Assembly (NCBI GenBank): GCA_964546955.1
Contig: CAZJLP010000036.1
Location: forward strand, 1-54,478
DNA length: 54,478 bases
DNA from: CAZJLP01 sp964546955
Lineage (GTDB): Bacteria; Verrucomicrobiota; Verrucomicrobiia; Opitutales; Opitutaceae
Reading direction: 5' to 3'
Shown here: positions 41,623 to 49,772 of the stretch, one piece after another
Layout: each line of letters starts with the position of its first letter
Position numbering within the stretch: position 1 is the first letter of the stretch
The notes under the pieces: generated by a model
What the model saw: only the letters and a program-made list of their open reading frames with translations
Database searches by the model: none
Told to the model about the DNA's origin: nothing
Position numbers and translations under genes: made by a program

Positions 41623-41889
41623 TTAACTGTCAGGGGAACGCGCGGGATTGGCGCGGTAGGCCTTCAACCACTCTACAGCAGAGAGAACACTGTTATTGGG
41701 GTTCACGGAAGGGCCCCCGCCTCCATCCTGACCCGTCAAGAATCCGACCATGGTGGCGGGGTGTTCGATCGTTCCCTCAAACCACGTGTACCGGTTATAA
41801 ACTGCTACAACGATGTAGAGGTTTTCATTGCCCAGTTGGTTGCTCCTTTCGAGGTGCTTGATGGCCTCGGCAATATCAGAGGAGAGCAC
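41623..41889 (-). pseudogene. Possible gene remnant truncated at repeat copy 12
   Basis: An 88-codon frame (SDIAEAIKHLERSNQLGNEN; LYIVVAVYNRYTWFEGT) has natural-looking composition, with balanced residues and lower GC than a shadow frame. It lacks an ATG start: the frame opens with GTG inside repeat copy 12 and has no Shine-Dalgarno. I do not recognise the family. It may be the 3' part of a gene cut by the repeat, or a short intact gene. Confidence 0.35.
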
Positions 41890-41916
41890 TGTTTTAGCCT
41901 GTCCGTAATTCTGGTC
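41886..41916 (+). repeat. TAGCCTGTCCC repeat, copy 12
   Basis: Reads CACTGTTTTAGCCTGTCCG then TAATTCTGGTC, 52 bp upstream of sigma factor S4. Confidence 0.83.
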
Positions 41917-41967
41917 TTCGACGAAACTTTGTCGGATTTATTCCGGAGCGGGTATTCAATAGGAAAG

Positions 41968-43593
41968 ATGCAGGACCAATCTGATGCGCAGCTTCTCCGC
42001 GAGTATGCCCGGGACGGCATCGAAGCGGCATTTGCCGTACTCGTTCGCAGGTACACCGACCTGGTTCACTCGGTCGCCATGCGCCAGACCGGGTCACAGG
42101 ATGTTGCCGCCGACGTCTCTCAAACCGTCTTCATCAGCCTCGTCCGCGCGGCGCCTCGACTCTCCACCAGTCTGGCCCAAGACGCTTCGATCGCGGGATG
42201 GCTCTGCCGCGCCGCTCGCAATCAGTGCTTGAAGCGGCAGCGCGATGACTTCCGGCGCGTCTCGCGCGAAATACAAGCCATGGACCCCATGATTTCTTCC
42301 CCTGAACCTGCTGCTGACTGGGGGCAGCTACGTCCAATCCTCGATGAGGTCATGTCCGAGCTGAACGAGGCGGACCACGACACCGTAGTCATGCGGTTCT
42401 TCAACAACCAGGACCTGCGGACCATCGGCCTAGCCTTAGGTATCTCCGAGGACTCCGCTCAGAAACGCGTCGCCCGGGCGCTCGACAAACTGCGCGTGCT
42501 GCTTAGGCGGCGTGGCCTAGGAACCACCGGAGCTGCGCTTTCTTCCGTTCTGTCTGCCAATGCCGTTCAAGCCGCGCCAGCGGGCCTCATCGCCACCATC
42601 TGCGCCTCCCTTCCGTCCGCGGTGCCCGTCGCCGCAGGCACAAGCGTCCTCACCGCCACAAAAACCGTCGTCATGACCACGCTTCACAAGACCCTCATCG
42701 CTACTACGCTGATTGCGATCGGCGTCGGCATCTACAAAGCAAGGGAAGCCGCCGATCTGCGCAAAGAAAACGAACGCCTGCACGCGGAACAGGTCAGGTC
42801 CGCAACTTCACACAACTCGACGACCGCTATGGCTTGGCGTCACGAAGAGAAGCAGGGGCGTGAAGACGCGATCCGCGGCCCTGTCCCCCAGTCGGACGTC
42901 CCGCCAGCAAGCGCCCCGCACGACTCACGGCTCGCCGCCGCATCCCAGGCGCTGGGTGACCGCGCAATCAAGGTCAGGGAACGCTTGGATAAGACACCCG
43001 GAAAGCAAATCCCGGAGCTCAAGCTGCTCACCGACGCCGACTGGCTGGATGCGCTCAAAGACATCGACCGTTTGTCCACGGAGGAGGACTTTCGGCGTGC
43101 GTATCACCAGCTGCGGCAGCAGGCAAAATCCAAGTTCTCCGATCTCTTGGAAAGAGCTCTGAAAGCCTATGTCCAAGCCAGTCAGGGCAATTTGCCCAGC
43201 CAGCTTTCGCAGCTAAAACCTTTTTTCAACACTCCCATCGACGACACCATTCTGCAGCGCTACGGCATGCTCTACACCGGAAAGTTCCAAGACGTGCCCA
43301 GGGGCGAATACCTGGTCGCCGAGACCGCCCAACCGGTGGACGACCTCTATGACACGGTATTCGAAATCAATCTGAACGGCCGCCGGACCCGCAACTTCAG
43401 CCAGCTCGCGGCAGAAGGCGCCATCGCCAACTACGTCGAGGCCAACCAGGGACGTCTTCCCTCGAGCGCATCACAAGTCCTGCCATTCGCCAGGCAGCCC
43501 GTCGACGTCCTCAAGGTCCAGCAGCTGATCGACCGCATCCCTCGCGGGATCACGACCATCGATCAGCTAAACGGCCTGACCCAGACAAAGTAG
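41968..43593 (+). CDS. Membrane-anchored ECF-like sigma factor with duplicated C-terminal repeat (S4)
   Basis: ATG 41968 (MQDQSDAQLLREY) has AGGAAAG upstream; the frame upstream runs through repeat copy 12 and is rejected. The product is 541 residues: sigma2 about 15-95 (ADVSQTVFISLVRAAPRL), sigma4 about 130-180 (ADHDTVVMRFFNNQDLRTIG), linker RRGLGTTGAALSSVL...AAPAGL, MTTLHK and a TM helix about 242-256, then a coiled coil about 258-275. The tail carries two related units, RALKAYVQASQGNLPSQLSQ (395-414) and GAIANYVEANQGRLPSSASQ (484-503), each followed by L-P-F and a P(I/V)D motif. The function of this repeat is unknown. Repeat copies 12 and 13 abut both ends of the gene. Confidence 0.87.
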   Translation: MQDQSDAQLLREYARDGIEAAFAVLVRRYTDLVHSVAMRQTGSQDVAADVSQTVFISLVRAAPRLSTSLAQDASIAGWLCRAARNQCLKRQRDDFRRVSREIQAMDPMISSPEPAADWGQLRPILDEVMSELNEADHDTVVMRFFNNQDLRTIGLALGISEDSAQKRVARALDKLRVLLRRRGLGTTGAALSSVLSANAVQAAPAGLIATICASLPSAVPVAAGTSVLTATKTVVMTTLHKTLIATTLIAIGVGIYKAREAADLRKENERLHAEQVRSATSHNSTTAMAWRHEEKQGREDAIRGPVPQSDVPPASAPHDSRLAAASQALGDRAIKVRERLDKTPGKQIPELKLLTDADWLDALKDIDRLSTEEDFRRAYHQLRQQAKSKFSDLLERALKAYVQASQGNLPSQLSQLKPFFNTPIDDTILQRYGMLYTGKFQDVPRGEYLVAETAQPVDDLYDTVFEINLNGRRTRNFSQLAAEGAIANYVEANQGRLPSSASQVLPFARQPVDVLKVQQLIDRIPRGITTIDQLNGLTQTK

Positions 43594-43596
43594 AAG

Positions 43597-43630
43597 GAGC
43601 TGCTTTTAGCCTGTCCCCTATTCTGAGCTC
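43597..43630 (+). repeat. TAGCCTGTCCC repeat, copy 13
   Basis: Starts 3 bp after the S4 stop. The ends GGAGCT and AGCTCC are inverted repeats, and the last 15 bases are duplicated in tandem (CCTATTCTGAGCTCC). Confidence 0.85.
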
Positions 43631-43679
43631 CCTATTCTGAGCTCCGCTAAGTGGGCTGGTCTTCAAAGCTAGCTGTCAT

Positions 43680-43721
43680 CCCAATCGTCGCCATTGCGAA
43701 ATCCAAATGGTGACCATTGGG
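43680..43721. repeat. Inverted repeat between S4 and the ABC exporter operon
   Basis: The 16-bp arms 43680-43695 and 43706-43721 have two mismatches and a 10-bp loop. No T-run follows. It may be an operator, an mRNA 3' structure of the minus-strand operon, or part of the repeat family. Confidence 0.5.
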
Positions 43722-43784
43722 ACGTACTAATCGTCACCATCAACGTCCAAGCGCGGGGTCGCAGGCCGGATGCATACGTACAGT

Positions 43785-44726
43785 TCAGGACGTCGGGTTG
43801 AAGAGGATGAAACCGCCCAGCGTGACAACGAGCGTCAACGCCGTTACGGCCACCCCGGCCGTCCCTCGCGTTAGCCGGCGGCGCGCCAGGCGGGACCGCG
43901 TTCCCCAGTCGCGCTCGGGGCCGCGCGGCCACAGGAGGCTGGCCGCGACGGCGAGCAGGACGGCCCACGCCGCCCAGTACAGTTTGAACCACAGCCACGG
44001 TCCGAGGGACGGGCCGAAGCCGCTTACGACGGAATAGTACCACCTCGGACCTGAGCCATAGATCACGAGGTGGTGTTCGATGCCGAGGAAGGAGGGGAAG
44101 AGGATGACGCCGTAGGCGACAAGCGCCGCCAAGTAGCCGAGCTGTTTCTGGTTCACCACCGCGTGCACCACGAGGACGAGCAGCGCGAAGCTCAGGTAGT
44201 CGATCAGCTGAAGCCCAAAGAGAATCCGCAAGTAGAGCCCAATTTCGATATGGAAATAACCCATCCGCATCTGAACTAGGACTCCCGCGGCAATCAGGAG
44301 CGCCATCCAGCCGACGAGCACGAGCGCGAGTCCCAGGAACTTGCCCAAGACGAGGACCCACTCGCGCACCGGGGCGGCGTCGGCAATTTCGCCCATGCCG
44401 GCGTCTCGTTCCCGCCAGACCAATTCACCGGCCCAGTAAATGATGAGCAGCGGGATCAGCACCCAAGGAAGCCGGGGATTGTCCGCCACCGGGGCGGTGA
44501 GTTTGGAAAGGACGAGCGCCGTCGTGGGCAGCAGCGACACTCCCTTGAGCTTCACAAACACGGGTACCAACAGGACCAGAAGCAGCGCGACCGCGGGAAG
44601 AACGAGGCCGGCCGGGCTCTTCGCGATCGTCCAGAACGACGTCCAGGCAATCGCGCCCGTCTGCCGCACGTGCGTGGCGAAGCCGAACGTCCGGTGGACC
44701 GGGGGAATCGAAATCCCGCGCATCAT
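43785..44726 (-). CDS. ABC-2 type exporter permease, second half; likely truncated
   Basis: The 313-residue membrane protein starts at ATG 44726, overlapping the stop of the preceding permease (ATGA). It has about seven hydrophobic helices (GLVLPAVALLLVLLVPVFVK; FLGLALVLVGWMALLIAAGV; AALVAYGVILFPSFLG; VAVTALTLVVTLGGFILF). Its sequence, with the previous gene, looks like the N-terminal permease part of the long 'ABC permease/M1 aminopeptidase' fusions I know. It stops at GGFILFNPTS, just where those proteins continue into the peptidase domain, which is absent here. The lost part would lie toward repeat copy 13. Confidence 0.75.
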   Translation of the reverse strand: MMRGISIPPVHRTFGFATHVRQTGAIAWTSFWTIAKSPAGLVLPAVALLLVLLVPVFVKLKGVSLLPTTALVLSKLTAPVADNPRLPWVLIPLLIIYWAGELVWRERDAGMGEIADAAPVREWVLVLGKFLGLALVLVGWMALLIAAGVLVQMRMGYFHIEIGLYLRILFGLQLIDYLSFALLVLVVHAVVNQKQLGYLAALVAYGVILFPSFLGIEHHLVIYGSGPRWYYSVVSGFGPSLGPWLWFKLYWAAWAVLLAVAASLLWPRGPERDWGTRSRLARRRLTRGTAGVAVTALTLVVTLGGFILFNPTS

Positions 44727-45496
44727 TTTGCCCGGTGCTCGAAGCGAAAGCGCCAGTGGGTGAAGGCGAAGATGACCAGAGCGATCGCGACCCAGAGGAG
44801 TCGATTGGCGATCATCAATCCCTTCATTCCGATCAGGACAGGATCCATCTCGCGCAACGTCGTCTCCGGAATCCGGACCAGAATATTCCGCGCGGTGGGA
44901 TCCAGCAGCGCAGCGAGGGTAGGAAGGCGAAAAACGTTGGTCACCACGGCAGCGGTGATGCCCCCCCCGACGCAGAACAGCACCGTGCCGAGGTAGCTGA
45001 AGACGGCCTTTCGGGTCAGCGCGGCGAACGCGAACTGGACGGCGGTGAAGATGAAGGCGGTTGGCAATGCAAGAAAACCATAGGCGCCGAAGTACGCGAC
45101 CGGAGGAAACGGCCCAATGATCTCCGGTTTCCCGCCCGGCAGCAGAAAATCGACGAGCATGCCGAGTGGCACCGCGAGCAGGATCAAGGCGTTGAGGCCC
45201 AGTGCTGCGAGAAAGCGCCCACCCAAGTAGTCGGCCTTGCGGACGGGCGCGGTGTAGACGAGCGGATGCATCCGGGTCTGCACGTCGCGCGCCGCAGCAC
45301 TGCCGGCTACGGCCGGGGCCATCAGCGCCCAGAGCAGGCCCGTCAGCAGAGTCTCCTGAGCAGCGGTGAAGAGGGAATTGACGCCACCGCCTCTCAGTCG
45401 ATTGGCGACGACAAAAAGGATCGCGAAATAGATCCAGGTGCGGACGCGGCGCGCCTGGTAGATGAATTCAAAACGAAAGATCTCCCGGAATTTCAC
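44723..45496 (-). CDS. ABC-2 type exporter permease, first half
   Basis: The 257-residue protein (KFREIFRFEFIYQARRVRTW; SAAARDVQTRMHPLVYTAPV; YLGGRFLAALGLNALILLA) has six TM helices of the ABC-2 type. The start overlaps the ATPase stop (ATGA at 45493-45496) and the end overlaps the next permease (ATGA), so three genes are translationally coupled. In homologous fusions the two permease halves are one polypeptide; here they are split. Confidence 0.85.
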   Translation of the reverse strand: MKFREIFRFEFIYQARRVRTWIYFAILFVVANRLRGGGVNSLFTAAQETLLTGLLWALMAPAVAGSAAARDVQTRMHPLVYTAPVRKADYLGGRFLAALGLNALILLAVPLGMLVDFLLPGGKPEIIGPFPPVAYFGAYGFLALPTAFIFTAVQFAFAALTRKAVFSYLGTVLFCVGGGITAAVVTNVFRLPTLAALLDPTARNILVRIPETTLREMDPVLIGMKGLMIANRLLWVAIALVIFAFTHWRFRFEHRAK

Positions 45497-46407
45497 GATT
45501 TTCCCTCCGAGGGCCGGCGGCGCCGGCCGATGCGACCCGCGATCGCGCAGAAGTAGACATCTTCGAGGTCCGCCTCCACGGGCTCAAAGTCGGGGCCGGG
45601 CGACGAATCGCTGTGGACGCGCGCGACGGTGCGCCCCGCGTGCAGCTTCGTCGAGATTACCGTATACTCGCGCTCCAGCGCGGGGAGCGCGTCGGCCGAG
45701 ATCTCGCGACGCCAGGTTCGACCCTGCATATCCTTAACGGCGCGCAACGGCTCGGCTTCGAGCAGAATCTCCCCGTTGTCGATGATGGCCATCCTGGGAC
45801 AGAGCTCGCTCACGTCGTCGACGATGTGGGTGGAGAGGAGGACGACGCTGTTCTGACCGAGCTCGCTCAACAAGTTTAGGAATCGCACGCGCTCGGCAGG
45901 ATCGAGCCCCGCCGTCGGCTCGTCCACGATCATCAGCGTCGGGTTGCCCAGCAGGGCCACGGCGACGCCAAACCGTTGGCGCATGCCGCCGGAGTAGCCG
46001 CCCAGCTTCTGCTTGCGTACGTCCCATAGATTCGTCTTTCGGAGCAGCGCCTCGACGACCTCTTTGCGCGCACGCCGCGCGGTAATGCCCTTCAGTACTG
46101 CGAAGTGATCGAGCAGGCTCTCCGCGCTCACTTTCGGATACACGCCGAACTCCTGCGGCAGGTAGCCGAGCGTCTGGCGGATCTCGTCCTTCCGGCCAAC
46201 GACATCGATCTCGCCGAGGGTGATGGTCCCGCTGTCCGGCTCCTGGAGCGTGGCGAGCATTCGCATCAGCGTGGACTTGCCCGCCCCATTGGGGCCGAGC
46301 AGGCCGTACATTCCCGCCGGAATCATGAGGGTCACGTCCCTCAGGGCCTGCACGCCATTGGCGTAAGTCTTGGAGACGCCGCGAATCTGTAATTCCAGAG
46401 TTGTCAC
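45493..46407 (-). CDS. ABC transporter ATP-binding protein (exporter type)
   Basis: The 304-residue ATPase has Walker A GPNGAGKST, Q-loop GYLPQEFGVYP, signature YSGGMRQR, Walker B TLMIVDEPTAGLDP and H-loop LLSTHIVDD. A C-terminal extension (about 225-304) is typical of ABC-2 exporters of the CcmA/DrrA kind. It energises the two coupled permeases encoded next. The serine-hydrolase gene ends 5 bp upstream, so all four genes form an operon transcribed leftward. Confidence 0.93.
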   Translation of the reverse strand: MTTLELQIRGVSKTYANGVQALRDVTLMIPAGMYGLLGPNGAGKSTLMRMLATLQEPDSGTITLGEIDVVGRKDEIRQTLGYLPQEFGVYPKVSAESLLDHFAVLKGITARRARKEVVEALLRKTNLWDVRKQKLGGYSGGMRQRFGVAVALLGNPTLMIVDEPTAGLDPAERVRFLNLLSELGQNSVVLLSTHIVDDVSELCPRMAIIDNGEILLEAEPLRAVKDMQGRTWRREISADALPALEREYTVISTKLHAGRTVARVHSDSSPGPDFEPVEADLEDVYFCAIAGRIGRRRRPSEGKS

Positions 46408-46412
46408 GACCG

Positions 46413-47750
46413 TTATTTTTCCTTCGTGAACACTCTCTCCGTGCCGCCCCGCTTGATCATCATCTGTCCTTTCGCCGCGTCGAACTCAAGCACCACTCTG
46501 CCGCCCGCCAGTTGAAATTTGTCCGGCGCCGTCGCTTCGAGCGGGGCCGGAGATTCCTGGCCGGGCTGACCAAACAGCGTCGCTTCTTTTCTCGTGATCG
46601 TAAATTTCACGGGAGCTTCAGGGTTCGAATAAACTCCGACGTAGTTGTCCAAAACGTCCGCGCTGACCGCGATGGCCTCGAAGGAGGGAATCTGAAACGG
46701 CTGGTTGTAGTAGATGTCGATCACTCCGCTCACAATCTTGGCTACGGGGTAAATCTTCGCGTTCGTGGTATAAGCCACCGCCAGCTTTTCTTGCGGTTCG
46801 TAAACCAGCCACGATCCGTAATTGTCGCCCCCGCCCGTGTTCCCGTAGAAGGTCCGGCCGACGTAGGTGAAGGGCACCAACCCCAAGCCTTCGCCATCCC
46901 GAATCGTGGTCATCTGGTCGAGGCTCTCCTTTGACACGAGCTTTCCGTCAAACAGCGCCTGGATGAACCGGGCCAGGTCCTGCGGCGTAGACATGATCTG
47001 CCCGGCGCCGTAGGCGATGCTGGGATGGGTCTCGGGGTGCTGTTTCCAGTCACCACCGGCGCGACTATAGGTGAGGCTCTCGTTCTTGCTCACATCGATG
47101 AATCCGGCTTCAATGTAGGTATCCGCGAGGCCGATTTTTACCGTGATTCTGTCCGCGAGAGCTTCGGCATAGGATTTGCCCGTTATCTTTTCGAGGATGC
47201 GAGTTAAAAGGAAATAACCAGAATTGCTGTAGGCCTGCTTGGTGTCCGGTTCGAAATCCGGCGTGGCTCTGGCAATCAGGGCGAGCGTTTCATCCTTGGT
47301 GATTCCCTTCCGCCAGTTTCTAAGCGGATCCCATTCGCGCCGCAGGTTGGGGACACCGCTGCGATGCGAGAGCATTTGCACGATTGTGATTTTCCCGGCG
47401 TTCGGAACCTGAGGAAAGAATTGGTCGAGGGTATCGTTCAGCTTCAATTTCCCTTCTTCGACGAGCTGCAGGATCATCACAGCGGTGTAGGTCTTGCCAA
47501 TCGAAGCGATCCGGAACCGATTCGCCGCCGTCAGCGGCTTCTTTTCGGTCCCGTTGATCTGGCCGTAGCCGATGGTACGGGCATAAAGAAGCTCACCCTC
47601 TTTAACGATCGCGAGGCTCCCCATCGCCTGGTTCTTTTCGGCGAGCCGGTCAAAAAACTGATCGAGTTTGCCTTTGTCCGGTGTCTGGGCGTGGACCGAG
47701 ATGATCAACGCCAAACACAGGGAAGCAGTGAATAAAGCTTTGGGTTTCAT
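46413..47750 (-). CDS. Exported serine beta-lactamase-like hydrolase
   Basis: The 445-residue protein has a signal peptide (PKALFTASLCLALIISVHAQ). It then has the class C beta-lactamase/esterase motifs SIGK (SxxK nucleophile, after RFRIA), HRSG, and YSNSGYFLL (YxN). GGGDNYGSWLVYEP near the end takes the place of the KTG-like motif. A C-terminal lipocalin-like domain (about 345-445; LDNYVGVYSNPEAPVKFTIT) is common in this 'beta-lactamase family' group. It may act as a peptidase or esterase on exported peptides or cell wall. It is first in the operon with the ABC exporter, suggesting a linked substrate. Confidence 0.9.
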   Translation of the reverse strand: MKPKALFTASLCLALIISVHAQTPDKGKLDQFFDRLAEKNQAMGSLAIVKEGELLYARTIGYGQINGTEKKPLTAANRFRIASIGKTYTAVMILQLVEEGKLKLNDTLDQFFPQVPNAGKITIVQMLSHRSGVPNLRREWDPLRNWRKGITKDETLALIARATPDFEPDTKQAYSNSGYFLLTRILEKITGKSYAEALADRITVKIGLADTYIEAGFIDVSKNESLTYSRAGGDWKQHPETHPSIAYGAGQIMSTPQDLARFIQALFDGKLVSKESLDQMTTIRDGEGLGLVPFTYVGRTFYGNTGGGDNYGSWLVYEPQEKLAVAYTTNAKIYPVAKIVSGVIDIYYNQPFQIPSFEAIAVSADVLDNYVGVYSNPEAPVKFTITRKEATLFGQPGQESPAPLEATAPDKFQLAGGRVVLEFDAAKGQMMIKRGGTERVFTKEK

Positions 47751-48066
47751 GGTACGTGCAAGCCGAGCCGATGCCGGCTCGAGAGGGTTGATAGCGTAGG
47801 TCTATTCGACAAATCTAACCGAGCAGCACTATGCATAGCACTGCCATGTATGTAAAGCAGATTGGTTTTGTTCTTCGCGATTCGGTTATCAGCTCGACCC
47901 GGTTTTCAGCCGATCCGCGACGACGATCTTCCATGCGGCAGACCTTCGGTCTTTTTCAAGATCCGCCGGAGCTTTGCGCATCGCCTTCAAAGCAGGTGTT
48001 TTTCGCCTGTCCCTAATTCTGGTCCGCCTTTGCCTGGGGTTGTTTTGACCCCAACCCCAGTGTCCG
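47751..48066. other. Intergenic region with repeat copy 14 and hairpin
   Basis: This 316-bp stretch holds the promoter region of the ABC operon, repeat copy 14 (47993-48024) and a perfect 9-bp hairpin at 48034-48060 (CTGGGGTTG arms). The second element begins at 48061. No gene is supported. Confidence 0.55.
47993..48024 (+). repeat. TAGCCTGTCCC repeat, copy 14
   Basis: Reads GGTGTTTTTCGCCTGTCCC then TAATTCTGGTC; followed by the hairpin and the second element. Confidence 0.82.
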
Positions 48067-48100
48067 TCAAATCGGGGCAACCTCAGTCTGGCCCCTTTTT
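48061..48100 (+). repeat. Second repeat element, short copy C
   Basis: TGTCCGTCAAATCGGGGCAA and CAGTCTGGCCCC match the middle of 29934-30027. It encodes the last residues of the minus-strand gene ending at 48067. Confidence 0.65.
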
Positions 48101-48474
48101 GCCGCCCTCTTTGGACGATGAATGCCGAATTTGTAGGAGATAAACTGACGTAACGTTTCTATCCCGTCAGCTTCGCCGACGGTTTTTTCCATGAAATCGG
48201 TTGAAGCCGAAAGTCTATCATAGCGGAAGGTTAGTGTCTTCGTCTCGAAATCTAGACTGATTCGGAGCACGTGCTCACCCCACGTGAACTCGGGCCGGTC
48301 AGTGAGAAGCAGATCGTGCATCGATGTCGTCGGGTATAGAACGTCGTTCAACTTTTCCTTCTCAATCCATTGAACTAACTGACGAATCGGCTGAACATGG
48401 AGGCCATACCGCTCTTCAAGTCCGCTGTATAGACGAGTGACTTCAGCCCAAGGCCGTGTGCGGCATTTTGTCAT
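48067..48474 (-). CDS. Conserved-looking small protein, unknown function
   Basis: ATG 48474 (MTKCRTRPWAEVTRLYSGL) gives 135 residues of natural composition with LHVQPIRQLVQWIEKEKLND, TSMHDLLLTDRPEFTWGEH, VLRISLDFETKTLTFRYDRL and GIETLRQFISYKFGIHRP. It is soluble, alpha/beta, and not assigned to a family. The last 10-12 residues (KRGQTEVAPI) are encoded by the second repeat element, so the natural stop was probably replaced when the element arrived. It is bounded by repeat copies 14 and 15. Confidence 0.7.
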   Translation of the reverse strand: MTKCRTRPWAEVTRLYSGLEERYGLHVQPIRQLVQWIEKEKLNDVLYPTTSMHDLLLTDRPEFTWGEHVLRISLDFETKTLTFRYDRLSASTDFMEKTVGEADGIETLRQFISYKFGIHRPKRAAKRGQTEVAPI

Positions 48475-48586
48475 TGAACGTCCGCCATAACTAGCCGCAC
48501 TCCGATGCCATCGCAAAGGCAAAACGGTCACTGTCTGTCGTCGGGGCCTCCGCAGCCCGGTCCTTTCCAGCCTCGCGACCTGATTG

Positions 48587-48619
48587 CAGCTGTTTTTAGC
48601 CCGTCCCTTATCCGGGGCC
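48587..48619 (+). repeat. TAGCCTGTCCC repeat, copy 15
   Basis: Reads AGCTGTTTTTAGCCCGTCCC then TTATCCGGGGCC. A weak second-element relative (GTTCGACCCCGTCCAATCGG) follows at about 48666-48685. Confidence 0.83.
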
Positions 48620-48852
48620 CTCAGTCAGTCCACGCCAGCTTACCGCCCCGAGTGCAATGTGCAAAGTTCGACCCCGTCCAATCGGTCCCACGCGGCCGAG
48701 CGGTGCGGCCGGAGGCAGAAGGCCAATCGAGATGTTTGATGCGCGCGGACACTGTAATGATGGCCGAGTTCGTGCAGTGCAGCTCGATCGCCTACACAAC
48801 GCCTGCCGGCCTGATATCTGTGCAGTCTACCGATGTCCTCTTAGCCGCGGGC

Positions 48853-49674
48853 TCAATCGAGGTTCCTTAATACTGCATCGTAGATCTCATTGACGGTAAA
48901 GGAACGCATACACGAATAGTTTTGCTGAATACGGCAGCATGGACACAGGAGATCACTGCAGCGCCCGCGCGGTTGCTCGGGAAGTACAGTTGTTTGGTAA
49001 ATACGAGATCCCCTGGAATCCTCTACGCGTTTCGTGGGATTGATGACGCCCCAAAGTGAAACGGTGGGTATTCCTAGTGCGCCGGCAAGATGAAGAATCG
49101 AAGTGTCTGGCGTGACGATGACGCTGCACTTGTTGAGCTCGCGCGGAACATCACGGAAGTGTGATGTTTGGCGTGGACCGATTGCCAGGGTTGAAACACC
49201 TCGTTCTTTAAGTTTTTCTTCTAGCATAATCGCCAGCTGAGGATCGATCCTGCGTGCACGGTGCCCCGCGGAGGTGGCAATTCCAACACAAGGTTTTTCA
49301 GGCGGCGCTGCGCGGTATAGATGTCGCTTAAGTTGCGGGCGGAGAGTTGGCACTTGTACGTTGAAATGTTGTGCCCAGAACTCTGCTATTCCTAGAGGTG
49401 GATTGCCCTTATGCCTGGCTTCGTAATAGAGAAATGCGTCGTTGGCATCGTATCGTGGGCACGTGGTCGTAGCTATATTGTCCGTATGCACAGAGTCCAC
49501 GCCCTCGAGCATGTGAAATGTGTCAACAAGTGCGCCGTACATGTACGCTGCATCCGTGAGTACTCTTACGCATTCAGCTTCGTGCCTTTTGCGCAGTCCT
49601 AATATAGTTGGGCCGAGCATTAAAGCATCCCCAATACTTGGGCGCGTGCGCACTACAACTATTTCACTACTCAT
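48853..49674 (-). CDS. Glycosyltransferase family 9 (heptosyltransferase-like) protein
   Basis: The 273-residue product has a Rossmann start (EIVVVRTRPSIGDALMLGPT, with GD as in heptosyltransferases), PCVGIATSAGHRARRIDP and the donor-site motif TPDTSILHLAGALGIPTVSL then WG. These match GT9 (ADP-heptose:LPS heptosyltransferase-like). The C-terminus has an unusual Cys cluster (CSDLLCPCCRIQQNYSC) that may bind a metal. Base composition is visibly less GC-rich than its neighbours, suggesting recent transfer. A tiny ORF is coupled to its start (ATGA). It is likely to act in surface polysaccharide or LPS synthesis. Confidence 0.85.
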   Translation of the reverse strand: MSSEIVVVRTRPSIGDALMLGPTILGLRKRHEAECVRVLTDAAYMYGALVDTFHMLEGVDSVHTDNIATTTCPRYDANDAFLYYEARHKGNPPLGIAEFWAQHFNVQVPTLRPQLKRHLYRAAPPEKPCVGIATSAGHRARRIDPQLAIMLEEKLKERGVSTLAIGPRQTSHFRDVPRELNKCSVIVTPDTSILHLAGALGIPTVSLWGVINPTKRVEDSRGSRIYQTTVLPEQPRGRCSDLLCPCCRIQQNYSCMRSFTVNEIYDAVLRNLD

Positions 49675-49772
49675 GGAATCGGTCCGCCTTTACTCTTCAT
49701 TAACTGAGTTAAAATTTCCAACTCTGCGATGAACGGCCCGTTGGTCGATTCAAACCGTTCGTTATGACTCAT
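49671..49772 (-). CDS. Possible 33-residue leader ORF coupled to the glycosyltransferase
   Basis: A short frame starting at ATG 49772 (MSHNERFESTNGPFIAELEI...) ends with a TGA that overlaps the glycosyltransferase ATG. It may be a leader peptide, the end of a truncated gene, or chance. The composition is natural but there is no Shine-Dalgarno evidence. Confidence 0.3.
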   Translation of the reverse strand: MSHNERFESTNGPFIAELEILTQLMKSKGGPIP

